A DNA stretch of 7,742 nt from Erysipelothrix sp. (GTDB lineage: Bacteria; Bacillota_I; Bacilli_A; Erysipelotrichales; Erysipelotrichaceae), in the NCBI GenBank assembly GCA_012520695.1, contig JAAYNU010000130.1:1-7742 (forward strand), in the 5' to 3' direction. This document shows positions 1 through 7,175 of this stretch, piece by piece. Below the pieces are notes generated by a model. The model ran no database searches. It saw only the letters and a list, made by a program, of their open reading frames with translations, and had not been told where the DNA came from. How positions within the stretch are numbered: the stretch's first letter is position 1; every line of letters begins with the position of its first letter. A program made the translations under genes and the position numbers.

Positions 1-111
1 GATCCTAAAAAGGAACGTGTTAAAACAATGCCAAAGAATCGACAAGGTAAACCAAAACAATTGGACTCCCATGGCAACCCGAAAGCTGTTTACAAAAAAA
101 CAAGGAGGTAA
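1..111 (+). CDS. C-terminal tail of an unidentified basic protein (5' truncated)
   Basis: Reading frame 1 is open from the window edge to a TAA at 109-111, giving 36 residues that begin DPKKERVKTMPKN and end AVYKKTRR. The tail is very rich in Lys and Arg, low in hydrophobic residues, and looks disordered, as C-terminal extensions of nucleic-acid-binding or membrane proteins often do. I do not recognise the protein. Support for it being coding is the open frame together with the tight junction to the next gene: the ribosome binding site of the downstream methyltransferase lies in the last codons and stop of this frame, and the next ATG is only 5 nt after the stop. That suggests one operon. Another possibility is that the frame is open by chance, since it is short. 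Confidence 0.5.
   Translation, partial: DPKKERVKTMPKNRQGKPKQLDSHGNPKAVYKKTRR
102..109 (+). promoter_or_regulatory. Ribosome binding site overlapping the upstream stop codon
   Basis: AAGGAGGT is a full match to the anti-Shine-Dalgarno sequence and lies 7 nt before the ATG at 117. Its last base is the first base of the TAA that ends the upstream frame, so ribosomes finishing the upstream gene stop on top of this site. This fixes the methyltransferase start at 117. Confidence 0.85.
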
Positions 112-116
112 AATTC

Positions 117-692
117 ATGATTTCATATGATACTTTAATGAAACCACTTGAAAAAACACTGCTAGGCGATATTCGAAAGACACTGATATCCCAAGCTAAA
201 GGTGACGTTCTTGAAATTGGCTTTGGAACTGGGGTTAACATGCCCTTATATAACTTTGATGCAATCAATTCTCTAAATGGTCTAGATCTAAAGATTACGA
301 CTGAACAAATAAATCAATTTCCTTCGATTAATCTTCATGAAGGAAGTGCGAGTTCACTTCCCTTTCCTGATAAATCAATGGAAACAATCCTGGCGACGCT
401 GGTGATGTGCTCAGTAGATGATTTGATTGGATCTATTCAAGAGATGCATCGTGTTTTAAAGGATGATGGTATTTATATATTTATGGAACATGTTTTACCG
501 AAGAATAAAGTTCTTAAAGTACTCTTTAAATCAATTAATAAACCGTGGCATGCAATGAGCTCATGTAACTTAATTCGTAATACTGATGAAATATTCATTA
601 ATAATGGATTTAAATTCTTGAGCTTGAATCAAAAAGGAATGGGTATCTTTAAATATGGAATCGCTGTTAAGGAGATTTCCCACAAAGAATAA
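117..692 (+). CDS. Class I SAM-dependent methyltransferase (Methyltransf_11 / METTL7-like)
   Basis: This 191-residue protein has the core of a Rossmann-fold methyltransferase. Motif I for SAM binding is VLEIGFGTG at residues 31-39. An acidic residue after strand 2 (LNGLDLK, Asp57) would contact the SAM ribose. GSASSLPFPDKSMETI (76-91) corresponds to the adenine-contacting and motif IV region, and EMHRVLKDDGIYIFMEHV (109-126) is the usual post-motif segment. The tail WHAMSSCNLIRNTDEIF (144-160) resembles the Cys/Asn-containing segment of METTL7-type enzymes, which act on thiols or lipids, but the substrate cannot be read from the sequence. It has no signal peptide or clear membrane segment, so it should be cytosolic. 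The start is fixed by an ideal ribosome binding site 7 nt upstream. It probably shares a transcript with the gene before it. No convincing terminator follows. The fold is secure; the substrate is unknown. Confidence 0.85.
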   Translation: MISYDTLMKPLEKTLLGDIRKTLISQAKGDVLEIGFGTGVNMPLYNFDAINSLNGLDLKITTEQINQFPSINLHEGSASSLPFPDKSMETILATLVMCSVDDLIGSIQEMHRVLKDDGIYIFMEHVLPKNKVLKVLFKSINKPWHAMSSCNLIRNTDEIFINNGFKFLSLNQKGMGIFKYGIAVKEISHKE

Positions 693-759
693 ACTTTTCT
701 TCAATTACCCACTCAATTGGCACTATAATAAAGTTATTTGGGTATATAAGTGAAAAATC

Positions 760-788
760 TTGACTTATACTGAGTTATCTTATATAAT
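760..788 (+). promoter_or_regulatory. Sigma-A-type promoter of the rpmH operon
   Basis: The -35 element TTGACT (760-765) and a perfect -10 element TATAAT (783-788) are 17 nt apart. Transcription should start near 795, leaving a leader of about 42 nt before rpmH. The upstream stretch 693-759 is AT-rich and holds no gene that I can support. This is the strongest promoter in the window and the likely driver of rpmH, rnpA, yidC and jag. Confidence 0.85.
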
Positions 789-836
789 TTCAAAGCATTT
801 GACTCTTCGTATAGTAGAAATTGGAGGTGGTTTTCA

Positions 837-971
837 ATGAAGAGAACTTATCAACCGAGTAAACGGAAACACCAGAAAGTACATGGTTTTAGAGCTCGTA
901 TGAAAACTGTAGGCGGTCGTCGTGTTATTGCACGTCGTCGTTCAAAAGGAAGAAAAGTGTTATCAGCATAA
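837..971 (+). CDS. rpmH: 50S ribosomal protein L34
   Basis: A 44-residue, strongly basic protein beginning [18 protein letters not shown] and ending [12 protein letters not shown], which is the family pattern from end to end. L34 is a small late-assembling protein of the large ribosomal subunit that lies against 23S rRNA. Its length is exactly typical. GGAGGTGG at 823-830 is a strong ribosome binding site before the ATG. It is the first gene after the promoter at 760-788 and is followed within 3 nt by a terminator-like hairpin, so much of its mRNA probably ends there. That would give L34 the high expression a ribosomal protein needs, with the downstream genes made at a lower level. The partner gene rnpA follows, as in most bacteria. 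Confidence 0.98.
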   Translation: MKRTYQPSKRKHQKVHGFRARMKTVGGRRVIARRRSKGRKVLSA

Positions 972-973
972 TC

Positions 974-997
974 GTCACCCTTATGGGTGACTTTTTT
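974..997 (+). terminator. Rho-independent terminator or attenuator between rpmH and rnpA
   Basis: GTCACCC (974-980) pairs perfectly with GGGTGAC (985-991) around a TTAT loop, and six T residues follow (992-997). It starts 2 nt after the rpmH stop codon and ends 7 nt before the rnpA ATG. No second promoter is visible before rnpA, so partial read-through probably sets the ratio of L34 to RNase P protein. Confidence 0.8.
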
Positions 998-1004
998 GTC
1001 AATT

Positions 1005-1331
1005 ATGAAGCAAATAAATAGAATAAAAAAAACTGGGGAATTCCAAGAAATCCTCAATAAACGAAAATTTAGAAATACGCCTGCTTTCACGATCTATATA
1101 CAAGAGAAACGTGATGAAAAATCACGATATGGTATCAGCGTCTCAAAAAAAATGGGAAATGCTGTATTTAGAAACAAAGCTAAACGACAAGTACGAAACA
1201 TGATCGAAGAAATATCGCCGTATGATAAACCATTTGATGGGATTATCATGGTTCGCAAGCAATTCCATATTAATTCTTACGATACAAACAAGAATGAATT
1301 GATAAAGTTGCTTGAAACAGTTAAAATATAA
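1005..1331 (+). CDS. rnpA: Ribonuclease P protein component
   Basis: A 108-residue basic protein that assists the RNase P RNA in cutting 5' leaders from precursor tRNAs. The N-terminus MKQINRIKKTGEFQEIL matches the usual start of RnpA, and the family signature GISVSKKMGNAVFRNKAKR (43-61), extended by QVRN, contains the RNR motif (Arg56, Asn57, Lys60, Arg61, Arg64) that contacts RNA. I chose the ATG at 1005 because it restores the family N-terminus. An in-frame GTG at 987 would add six residues encoded by the terminator stem and T-tract. There is no good ribosome binding site at normal distance: the nearest purine run, GGGTGA at 985-990, is 14 nt away and lies in the 3' arm of the hairpin. Translation may be weak or tied to structure. 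The gene sits between rpmH and yidC in the usual order. Confidence 0.95.
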   Translation: MKQINRIKKTGEFQEILNKRKFRNTPAFTIYIQEKRDEKSRYGISVSKKMGNAVFRNKAKRQVRNMIEEISPYDKPFDGIIMVRKQFHINSYDTNKNELIKLLETVKI

Positions 1332-1361
1332 GATGACAGTCTTATATACATAGGAGAGAAT

Positions 1362-2204
1362 ATGAAAAAAAATAAAAAGTTTTTATTAATGGCCTTGATG
1401 TTGCTCGTCCTTGCAGGATGTTCAAACTACCTCGGACCTGATGGTAAAGTAATGGAAAGCAAAATCATTACATGGGGAGACTCATGGATTTGGGGAACAG
1501 AAGGCGCAAGCTGGTTCGACGCATTATTTGTCTGGCCAATAGCACAAGCACTTAACTTCTTAACACCGTATGTTGGAGCATTCTTATCAATCGTTATTGT
1601 TTCAGTAGCAATGAAGATGGTAACTATCCGATCAACAATCAAATCAACGATTCAACAACAAAAAATGCAACTTCTAGGACCTGAGCAATCACGCATCGAG
1701 GAAAAATACCGCGGACGTGATGATCAACAATCCAAACTAAAGAAAGCAACTGAGATTCAAAACCTCTACAAAAAACACGACATCAACCCAATGGGTGCAA
1801 TGGGTGGAATGCTTCTTATGTTACCAATGATGCTCGCAATGTATCAATCTGTTGCGCGTGCACAGTCAATTATTACAGGATCAATCTTAGGACAACCATT
1901 AAGTGGTTCACCTAAAGAAGGATTCGCTACAATGAACTTTGTATATATTGGAATTTTCGTACTCATGGTACTCTTTCAATTCCTATCAATGTTCTTACCA
2001 CAATACATGACTAAGAAAAAAATGGTTCAACGTCCAAACGACAAGAAACCAGCGAACAGTCCACAATCAATGATGTATGTGTCCTTAGTAATGATTTCAT
2101 TCTTAGGTCTTACATGGCCAATCGGGATGAGCCTTTACTTAATGGTGTCATCACTCATTCAATTAATTCAAACCTTATACATTAACCATAAATACGTTGA
2201 TTAA
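1362..2204 (+). CDS. yidC: YidC/Oxa1-family membrane protein insertase (SpoIIIJ type, lipoprotein)
   Basis: This 280-residue protein inserts and folds membrane proteins, alone or with SecYEG. A lipoprotein signal peptide ends in LAGC with Cys20 as the lipidated residue, as in Gram-positive YidC. Five membrane segments follow, near residues 63-88, 148-166, 191-213, 237-255 and 256-275. The charged hairpin (91-140, including PEQSRIEEKYRGRDD) and INPMGAMGG mark the cytoplasmic loop C1 and the start of TM2. An ungapped alignment from memory with B. subtilis SpoIIIJ places Lys85 (SVAMKMVTIR) where the conserved groove arginine (Arg73) normally sits, and Arg90 where a proline is usual. The C-terminal tail is short. 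A ribosome binding site (AGGAGAG, 1352-1358) precedes the ATG, and rnpA ends 30 nt upstream with no promoter between. Family assignment is firm; the substrate range is not known. Confidence 0.96.
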   Translation: MKKNKKFLLMALMLLVLAGCSNYLGPDGKVMESKIITWGDSWIWGTEGASWFDALFVWPIAQALNFLTPYVGAFLSIVIVSVAMKMVTIRSTIKSTIQQQKMQLLGPEQSRIEEKYRGRDDQQSKLKKATEIQNLYKKHDINPMGAMGGMLLMLPMMLAMYQSVARAQSIITGSILGQPLSGSPKEGFATMNFVYIGIFVLMVLFQFLSMFLPQYMTKKKMVQRPNDKKPANSPQSMMYVSLVMISFLGLTWPIGMSLYLMVSSLIQLIQTLYINHKYVD

Positions 2205-2232
2205 TTTCATTTAATTTAAGGGAGGCAAACAA

Positions 2233-2847
2233 ATGGAGAAAATTACGGGAAAGTCATTAGATGCAATACTAATTACAGTTGCTGAAAAGAAAAATGTTGA
2301 ACCTGCTGATTTAATTTATTATATTCTTGAAGAAAAGTCTGGATTTTTAGGATTTGGCGCAAGTGTTACTGCCGAAGTATTTTCAATGCAAGATGTTGAA
2401 GAGTTCATTGAAACATATCTCAAAAACTTCTTCGAAGGACTTGGCATGGACGTTCAACTTGAACTCGACGTTAAATCCAACGCAGTCAATATCAACCTCA
2501 GTGCAGCAAACAATGCTATCATCATTGGTCGCAACGGTCGCTCACTCGAAGGCTTGAATCTTGTATTAAGAAATGTGATTAATTCTAAGTTCAAACGTCG
2601 CTTCAATGTTTTCGTAGATGTGAATCACTATAAACGTGATCGCTACCAAAAACTTAAAGCACTTGCTCAACGCGTAGGAAAATCGGTACAACGAACAAAA
2701 GTAGATGTAGCCCTTGATCCAATGCCCAATGATGAGCGTCGTATGATTCATAAAGAATTATCAACATATCCAAATATTAAAACAAAAAGTGAGGGGTCAG
2801 GTCGAGACCGACACCTTAGAATTATCTATGTAGGAAAGAAAGAATAA
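2233..2847 (+). CDS. jag: Jag/KhpB (EloR) RNA-binding protein
   Basis: A 204-residue cytoplasmic protein with the three-part Jag layout. The N-terminal Jag_N domain (about 1-50) carries the EEKSGFLGFG motif at 33-42. A KH domain (about 75-132) has the RNA-binding loop GRNG at 99-102. A C-terminal R3H domain (about 138-202) has RRMIH, with Arg170 and His173 at the signature positions. In other Firmicutes this protein works with KhpA and binds many RNAs, influencing cell elongation and division. The gene almost always follows yidC, as here. GGAGG at 2221-2225 is a good ribosome binding site, and the spacing from yidC is 28 nt, consistent with one operon. The stop codon lies inside a terminator-like hairpin. 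Confidence 0.95.
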   Translation: MEKITGKSLDAILITVAEKKNVEPADLIYYILEEKSGFLGFGASVTAEVFSMQDVEEFIETYLKNFFEGLGMDVQLELDVKSNAVNINLSAANNAIIIGRNGRSLEGLNLVLRNVINSKFKRRFNVFVDVNHYKRDRYQKLKALAQRVGKSVQRTKVDVALDPMPNDERRMIHKELSTYPNIKTKSEGSGRDRHLRIIYVGKKE

Positions 2848-2868
2848 GGGAAACCCCTTATTCTTTTT
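2839..2868 (+). terminator. Terminator-like hairpin overlapping the jag stop codon
   Basis: Bases 2839-2850 (AAAGAATAAGGG) pair perfectly with 2855-2866 (CCCTTATTCTTT) around an AAAC loop, giving a 12-bp stem. A run of five T residues (2864-2868) forms the end of the 3' arm. The jag TAA (2845-2847) is in the 5' arm, so ribosomes terminating on jag would tend to open it. It would close the rpmH-rnpA-yidC-jag unit, but the T-tract is short and no clear promoter follows, so read-through into pth is likely. Confidence 0.7.
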
Positions 2869-2881
2869 AGAAAGGAAGCCC

Positions 2882-3439
2882 ATGAAAATAATTGTAGGCC
2901 TGGGAAATCCAGGCAAAGAATACGAGAAAACACGCCACAATGCTGGATTTCTAGCCATTGACGAACTCGCAAAAGAACTCGATGTCAAAGTAACGACCTC
3001 AAAATTCAAAGCACTTATCGGAGAAGGTTTCCATAAAGGTGAGAAAGTAATCCTCGTAAAACCCCAAACATACATGAATTTATCCGGAGATTCAGTACTC
3101 GCAATCATGAAGTACTACGATGCTTATGACGAAGATCTTCTTGTCATAAGCGATGACCTTGATCTCGATGTCGGCATGGTCCGCATACGAGATAAGGGAA
3201 GTGCTGGTGGACAAAAGGGAATCAAGAGTATAATTGATCGCCTTGAGACACAAGAATTTTCACGACTCAGAATTGGAATAGGTAAGAATCCACTCATTAA
3301 AACAGTGGACTACGTCCTCGGAAAGATATCTGGAGACGAAGCCATCGAGAAAGCTACACAATGTGCACTTGATTTCATCGAAGGCGTTGATCACCTAGAA
3401 CTGATGAACCGTTATAATACGAAAGCACCTAAACAATGA
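2882..3439 (+). CDS. pth: Peptidyl-tRNA hydrolase
   Basis: A 185-residue cytosolic enzyme that cleaves peptides from prematurely released peptidyl-tRNA, so the tRNA can be used again. The active-site residues are all visible: Asn9 in GLGNPGKEY, catalytic His19 in TRHNAGF, Asn66 in KPQTYMNLSG, and Asp91 in ISDDLDLD (compare E. coli Asn10, His20, Asn68, Asp93). Length matches the family. One position differs from the familiar form: GSAGGQKGIKSI (106-117) has Lys112 where E. coli and B. subtilis have Asn (GGHNG). GGAAG at 2874-2878 serves as the ribosome binding site just before the ATG. The gene starts 13 nt after the hairpin that ends jag, and its stop overlaps the start of mfd. No separate promoter is evident, so it is probably read from the upstream operon or from an unseen promoter inside jag. 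Confidence 0.97.
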   Translation: MKIIVGLGNPGKEYEKTRHNAGFLAIDELAKELDVKVTTSKFKALIGEGFHKGEKVILVKPQTYMNLSGDSVLAIMKYYDAYDEDLLVISDDLDLDVGMVRIRDKGSAGGQKGIKSIIDRLETQEFSRLRIGIGKNPLIKTVDYVLGKISGDEAIEKATQCALDFIEGVDHLELMNRYNTKAPKQ

Positions 3440-6400
3440 ACTGGCTTCAAAATTATTTAGTTAAAAATGAATTTGTATCAAACTACGCCCTTGGAAAACC
3501 AGGTTTCGCACACCTTAGTTTAATCCAAGAGGCGCTTTTAATCGTGGGAGCGTATCACCAAACGAAACAATCTCGCACCATCATTAAAGAAAATGAATTT
3601 AAAGCAACACAATTAGTCGATGAAATCAGACGCATTGAACCCGATCTAAAAGTTGTTTACTACAACCATGAAGAATCTCTTAGAGTTGAGGCAATCGTTC
3701 AATCCGAACAAATGAGAGCCAGTCGAATCGAAGCACTGTATGAAGTCATGCAAGGACAATACGATGTGCTCGTTACTCATACGATTGCGGCCAGTCGAAA
3801 GATATCCAAACCAGAGGTCCTGAAGGACCGATTAATCCATGTTTCAAAAGGAACGATTATGGAACCCAAAGAACTCTCGAATAAACTCATGAAGATGGGC
3901 TATTCAAAAGTTAAGTATGTTGAAAAGCCATTTACCTTTTCAATGCGCGGTGGTATTTGTGATATCTATTCAATTCAAATGGAAGATCCCCTTAGAATCG
4001 AATTCTTCGATAATGAAGTTGACTCTCTCAGATTATTTGATATCGAAACCCAACGATCCAATGTGCATATCGATGAAGCAATCATCGTCTTTGCGCACGA
4101 TATTCTCTTAAATGATGAAGAGCGTGAAATCATTGAATCAAAAATCAATGAAGCACTCTTACTTGAAACAAGTGAAGAACTGATTCATGAAGTAGAAATG
4201 AAACGCGATCTCTTAATGTCTGGTCTCTATGATGAAACACTCTATCCTTTACTATCCTTTTGGGAATCCTACGCAACACTCTTTGATTATGTCGATGCAA
4301 AGCGTGTCGTTGTCAGTCCATTAGAGGCTGTTGAGCGCATGGTAGTCCAAAATGAAATAGATGTTCACGAATATATGGAAGAGCAAGCACAGATGCATGA
4401 AATGCTCTATGTGTCCCATCTCTACCATAGACTTGATACAAAGAACTTTATTCATATCAAAGAATACCAAGCAGATGATGAAGTTCACCTACCATGGCAT
4501 GAGGCAAACATCGTATCGGATTCAATGAGTTCAACACTTAAGTGGTTGAAGAAGGAATCCATTGATCACAAGGTCATCATCGCCCTGAACGATAAAACGA
4601 TGGAAGACTTCATTAATGTCTTATTAAACAATAATATGAATTATCGTATCCTATCAGAAATACCTAGTGATAATGGAATCTACTTGGACTACATGGAAAT
4701 TGATCGCGGCTTTATTTTAGAGGATGAGAAAATCTCTGTTTACACTGAACATGAACTCTACCAGCACCAACAAGCCATTTTCAAATACGATAATAAGTTC
4801 CAAAAGGCCGAGAAGCTCTCTCAACTTCAAGACCTAAATGTTATGGACTACGTAGTTCACAGACAATACGGAATCGGTCGTTATATGGGCATTATGACCC
4901 GTGAAATCGAAGGGATTCATAAAGACTTCATGCACGTTATGTATCGTGATAATGATGAACTCTACATTCCCCTCGAACAATTCTCGCTCGTTCGTAAGTT
5001 TCTTTCATCAGAAGCAAGCTCAGTTCGTCTAAGTAAACTGGGTAGCAGTGCATGGGAAAAGAATAAAGAGCGCATCAAAGCAGACGTTGCGGATGTGGCT
5101 GACCGCTTAGTGAATCTATATTCTGCGCGTATGGAAACAAAAGGCCATGCCTTCAGTCCTGATACACCGTACCAACTCGAGTTCGAAAAGGAATTCCCTT
5201 ATCCTCTCACAAAGGATCAAGACATTGCGATTCGTGAGATCAAACAAGATATGGAATCAAATCTTCCAATGGATCGATTGTTGTGTGGAGATGTTGGGTT
5301 TGGGAAGACAGAAGTTGCGATTCGCGCTGCTTTTAAAGCATTCGTGGATGAAAAACAGGTCATCTTCTTATGTCCAACGACCATTCTTTCAGCACAACAC
5401 GCACGAACACTTAAAGAACGCTTTAAGAATTACGCAATTCGTACGGAAGTATTGAATCGCTTCGTAAGTGATAAAGATCAGAAGAAGATTATCAAGGACT
5501 TTAAAGACGGTAAGGTGGATATCTTAATTGGTACTCACCGAGTCCTTTCTAAAGACGTGAAACCGAAAGATCTTGGTTTACTCATTATTGATGAGGAACA
5601 GCGCTTTGGTGTTGAACACAAAGAGCGCATCAAGGAGTTTAAGCTTGCTGTGGACGTGCTTAGTTTATCAGCGACTCCAATCCCGCGTACGCTTCAAATG
5701 TCCCTTGTCGGGCTTCGTTCACTCTCTCAGCTCAACACGCCGCCTTCAAATAGAATGCCGGTTATGACCTATGTAATTGAAAAGAATACGAAGACACTTT
5801 ACGATATTATTGGAAAAGAATTGAATAGAGACGGACAAGCCTTTTATCTCTATAATAACGTGGAACAGCTTTACACAGTCGCAACGTCGATTGATATGCA
5901 CGTTCGCGAAGCTAAAGTTGGAGTAGTTCACGGTCAAATGGACCGCAATGAAATTGAAGATGTCATGCTTCAATTCATCAATAAGGAATTGAATGTTCTT
6001 GTTTGTACTACTATTATTGAAACAGGGATTGATATTCCGAATGCGAATACGATCATTGTGGATAATGCACACCGATTTGGATTATCACAACTCTACCAAA
6101 TTAAAGGGAGAGTAGGTCGTTCAAATCGATTGGCTTATGCTTACTTTATTGTTCCTGAGAAGATGAACTTAACTGAAGTTGCGCAAAAACGACTTCAGGC
6201 AATTAAAGAGTTCACGCAACTCGGTAGTGGATATAAGATTGCGATGCGAGATCTCACCATTCGTGGTGCGGGTGAATTACTCGGTGGAAATCAATCTGGC
6301 TTCATTGATACGGTAGGAATGGATCTCTATGTTGAATTATTAAAAGAGGCTATTGCTCAGCGTAAGGGTGAACCGATTGAAACTAAGGAAGTTAAGGAAT

Positions 6401-6840
6401 CATTAAACCTTAAGATTAATGGATACCTACCGAAGGACTTTACCTCTGATGAAGGTGAAACACTGGAACTCTACCAAGAGATTAACGATATCAGCTCACT
6501 TCATGAATTGAATACATTCAATGAGATGATTAAAGACCGTTATGGTAGTCTTCCTAGTGCTGTTGAGATGCTGTTGGAGAAAACGCGTCTTGAGTTATTC
6601 CTTCAAGACGAAAGAGTTGAGTCGTTCAGAGAACGTCCTAAAGGTGTTGAATTAGTATTCACCCAGGAGTTCAGTGATACTGTTGATGGTATTCACTTGT
6701 TTGAGCTTGTATCAAGCAGGTCCAGTGACATCAAGATTAAATATATTAAACAAACAATTATTATGACATTGCCTATCTATCCAGAGTGGGCAGAGGATTT
6801 AATTTATATACTAGAAAGATTGAAGGTAAAACAAACATGA
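3436..6840 (+). CDS. mfd: Transcription-repair coupling factor
   Basis: A 1134-residue DNA translocase that pushes stalled RNA polymerase off damaged DNA and recruits UvrA. The N-terminal third is the UvrB-like module without helicase motifs. The RNA-polymerase-interacting domain starts near 466 ([16 protein letters not shown], 471-486). The motor follows: Walker [10 protein letters not shown] (618-626), DEEQRFG (719-725), [10 protein letters not shown] (744-753), [11 protein letters not shown], and motif [11 protein letters not shown] (888-896), where many relatives have QLRGRVGRS. The C-terminal TRCF domain occupies about 980-1090. Length is near the usual 1150-1180, and the gene is intact. 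It follows pth as in Bacillus. Its ATG overlaps the pth TGA (ATGA, 3436-3439) and no good ribosome binding site is visible, so translation is probably coupled to pth. It ends in the same kind of overlap with rqcP. Confidence 0.98.
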   Translation: MNWLQNYLVKNEFVSNYALGKPGFAHLSLIQEALLIVGAYHQTKQSRTIIKENEFKATQLVDEIRRIEPDLKVVYYNHEESLRVEAIVQSEQMRASRIEALYEVMQGQYDVLVTHTIAASRKISKPEVLKDRLIHVSKGTIMEPKELSNKLMKMGYSKVKYVEKPFTFSMRGGICDIYSIQMEDPLRIEFFDNEVDSLRLFDIETQRSNVHIDEAIIVFAHDILLNDEEREIIESKINEALLLETSEELIHEVEMKRDLLMSGLYDETLYPLLSFWESYATLFDYVDAKRVVVSPLEAVERMVVQNEIDVHEYMEEQAQMHEMLYVSHLYHRLDTKNFIHIKEYQADDEVHLPWHEANIVSDSMSSTLKWLKKESIDHKVIIALNDKTMEDFINVLLNNNMNYRILSEIPSDNGIYLDYMEIDRGFILEDEKISVYTEHELYQHQQAIFKYDNKFQKAEKLSQLQDLNVMDYVVHRQYGIGRYMGIMTREIEGIHKDFMHVMYRDNDELYIPLEQFSLVRKFLSSEASSVRLSKLGSSAWEKNKERIKADVADVADRLVNLYSARMETKGHAFSPDTPYQLEFEKEFPYPLTKDQDIAIREIKQDMESNLPMDRLLCGDVGFGKTEVAIRAAFKAFVDEKQVIFLCPTTILSAQHARTLKERFKNYAIRTEVLNRFVSDKDQKKIIKDFKDGKVDILIGTHRVLSKDVKPKDLGLLIIDEEQRFGVEHKERIKEFKLAVDVLSLSATPIPRTLQMSLVGLRSLSQLNTPPSNRMPVMTYVIEKNTKTLYDIIGKELNRDGQAFYLYNNVEQLYTVATSIDMHVREAKVGVVHGQMDRNEIEDVMLQFINKELNVLVCTTIIETGIDIPNANTIIVDNAHRFGLSQLYQIKGRVGRSNRLAYAYFIVPEKMNLTEVAQKRLQAIKEFTQLGSGYKIAMRDLTIRGAGELLGGNQSGFIDTVGMDLYVELLKEAIAQRKGEPIETKEVKESLNLKINGYLPKDFTSDEGETLELYQEINDISSLHELNTFNEMIKDRYGSLPSAVEMLLEKTRLELFLQDERVESFRERPKGVELVFTQEFSDTVDGIHLFELVSSRSSDIKIKYIKQTIIMTLPIYPEWAEDLIYILERLKVKQT

Positions 6841-7112
6841 GACTAGACAAATATTTAAAGGTATCTCGTATTATTAAACGAAGAACTGTTGCGAAGGATC
6901 TTGCGGATGATGATCGTGTGTTTATTAACGACAAGAAAGCAAAGCCTTCGGCTGAAATAAAGATCGGAGATATCATTGAAATCAAATTTGAGCACCGTCA
7001 TATTAAGATGGAAGTGACGTTTGTGGCTGAGAAAATAATGCGCTCAAACCCGCCTATGTACGAGCTGATCAGTGACGTAAAAGTTGAAAGAACTGTGAAA
7101 GAACCTTCATAA
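6837..7112 (+). CDS. rqcP: RqcP, S4-domain ribosome quality control factor (YabO)
   Basis: A 91-residue protein made almost entirely of an S4 RNA-binding domain. The N-terminus [20 protein letters not shown] is nearly the same as B. subtilis RqcP/YabO, including Arg2 and Arg16, which are conserved in the family. RqcP is a relative of Hsp15. It binds stalled 50S subunits carrying peptidyl-tRNA and works with RqcH in adding alanine tails. I chose the ATG at 6837, not the longer in-frame start at 6786, because it gives the family N-terminus and overlaps the mfd stop as ATGA. AAGGT at 6823-6827 is a modest ribosome binding site. The C-terminal 25 or so residues (VAEKIMRSNPPMYELI onward) are charged and variable in the family. 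It is the last gene of the pth-mfd-rqcP unit. No terminator is evident before divIC. Confidence 0.94.
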   Translation: MRLDKYLKVSRIIKRRTVAKDLADDDRVFINDKKAKPSAEIKIGDIIEIKFEHRHIKMEVTFVAEKIMRSNPPMYELISDVKVERTVKEPS

Positions 7113-7114
7113 AC

Positions 7115-7142
7115 TTGAAAAAGACATGAATTAGGTTATAAT
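7115..7142 (+). promoter_or_regulatory. Sigma-A-type promoter upstream of divIC
   Basis: TTGAAA (7115-7120) and a perfect TATAAT (7137-7142) are 16 nt apart, one base short of the ideal. It starts 3 nt after the rqcP stop. A transcript would begin near 7149 with a leader of about 27 nt, so divIC can be made independently of the genes before it. Confidence 0.7.
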
Positions 7143-7175
7143 TGTGATATCAATAAAGAAAGAAGTTGAAGTAGA

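Noticed and set aside
724..729. A second TATAAT in the region upstream of rpmH, as another promoter
   Set aside because: The -10 is perfect, but no -35 resembling TTGACA lies 15-19 nt upstream; the region around 700-706 reads TTCAATT. The promoter at 760-788 is far better.
717..748. TTGGCA with TATATA as a promoter
   Set aside because: The spacing is 20 nt, too long for a normal sigma-A promoter.
851..1090. Minus-strand open frame across rpmH and the rnpA start
   Set aside because: It is antisense to two well-supported genes and crosses the terminator. The predicted protein resembles no family I know and looks like a coding shadow.
2758..2766. TTATCAACA, one mismatch from a DnaA box (TTATCCACA)
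   Set aside because: It is a single site inside the jag coding region, with no cluster of boxes or AT-rich unwinding region nearby, so it is expected by chance.
5746..6072. Minus-strand open frame of 108 codons inside mfd
   Set aside because: It lies wholly antisense to the conserved helicase motor of mfd, and the composition is that of a shadow frame, with no ribosome binding site that I can support.
6786..6836. Longer N-terminus for rqcP ([14 protein letters not shown]...)
   Set aside because: These residues overlap the mfd coding sequence and do not match the RqcP N-terminus, whereas [11 protein letters not shown] at 6837 does.
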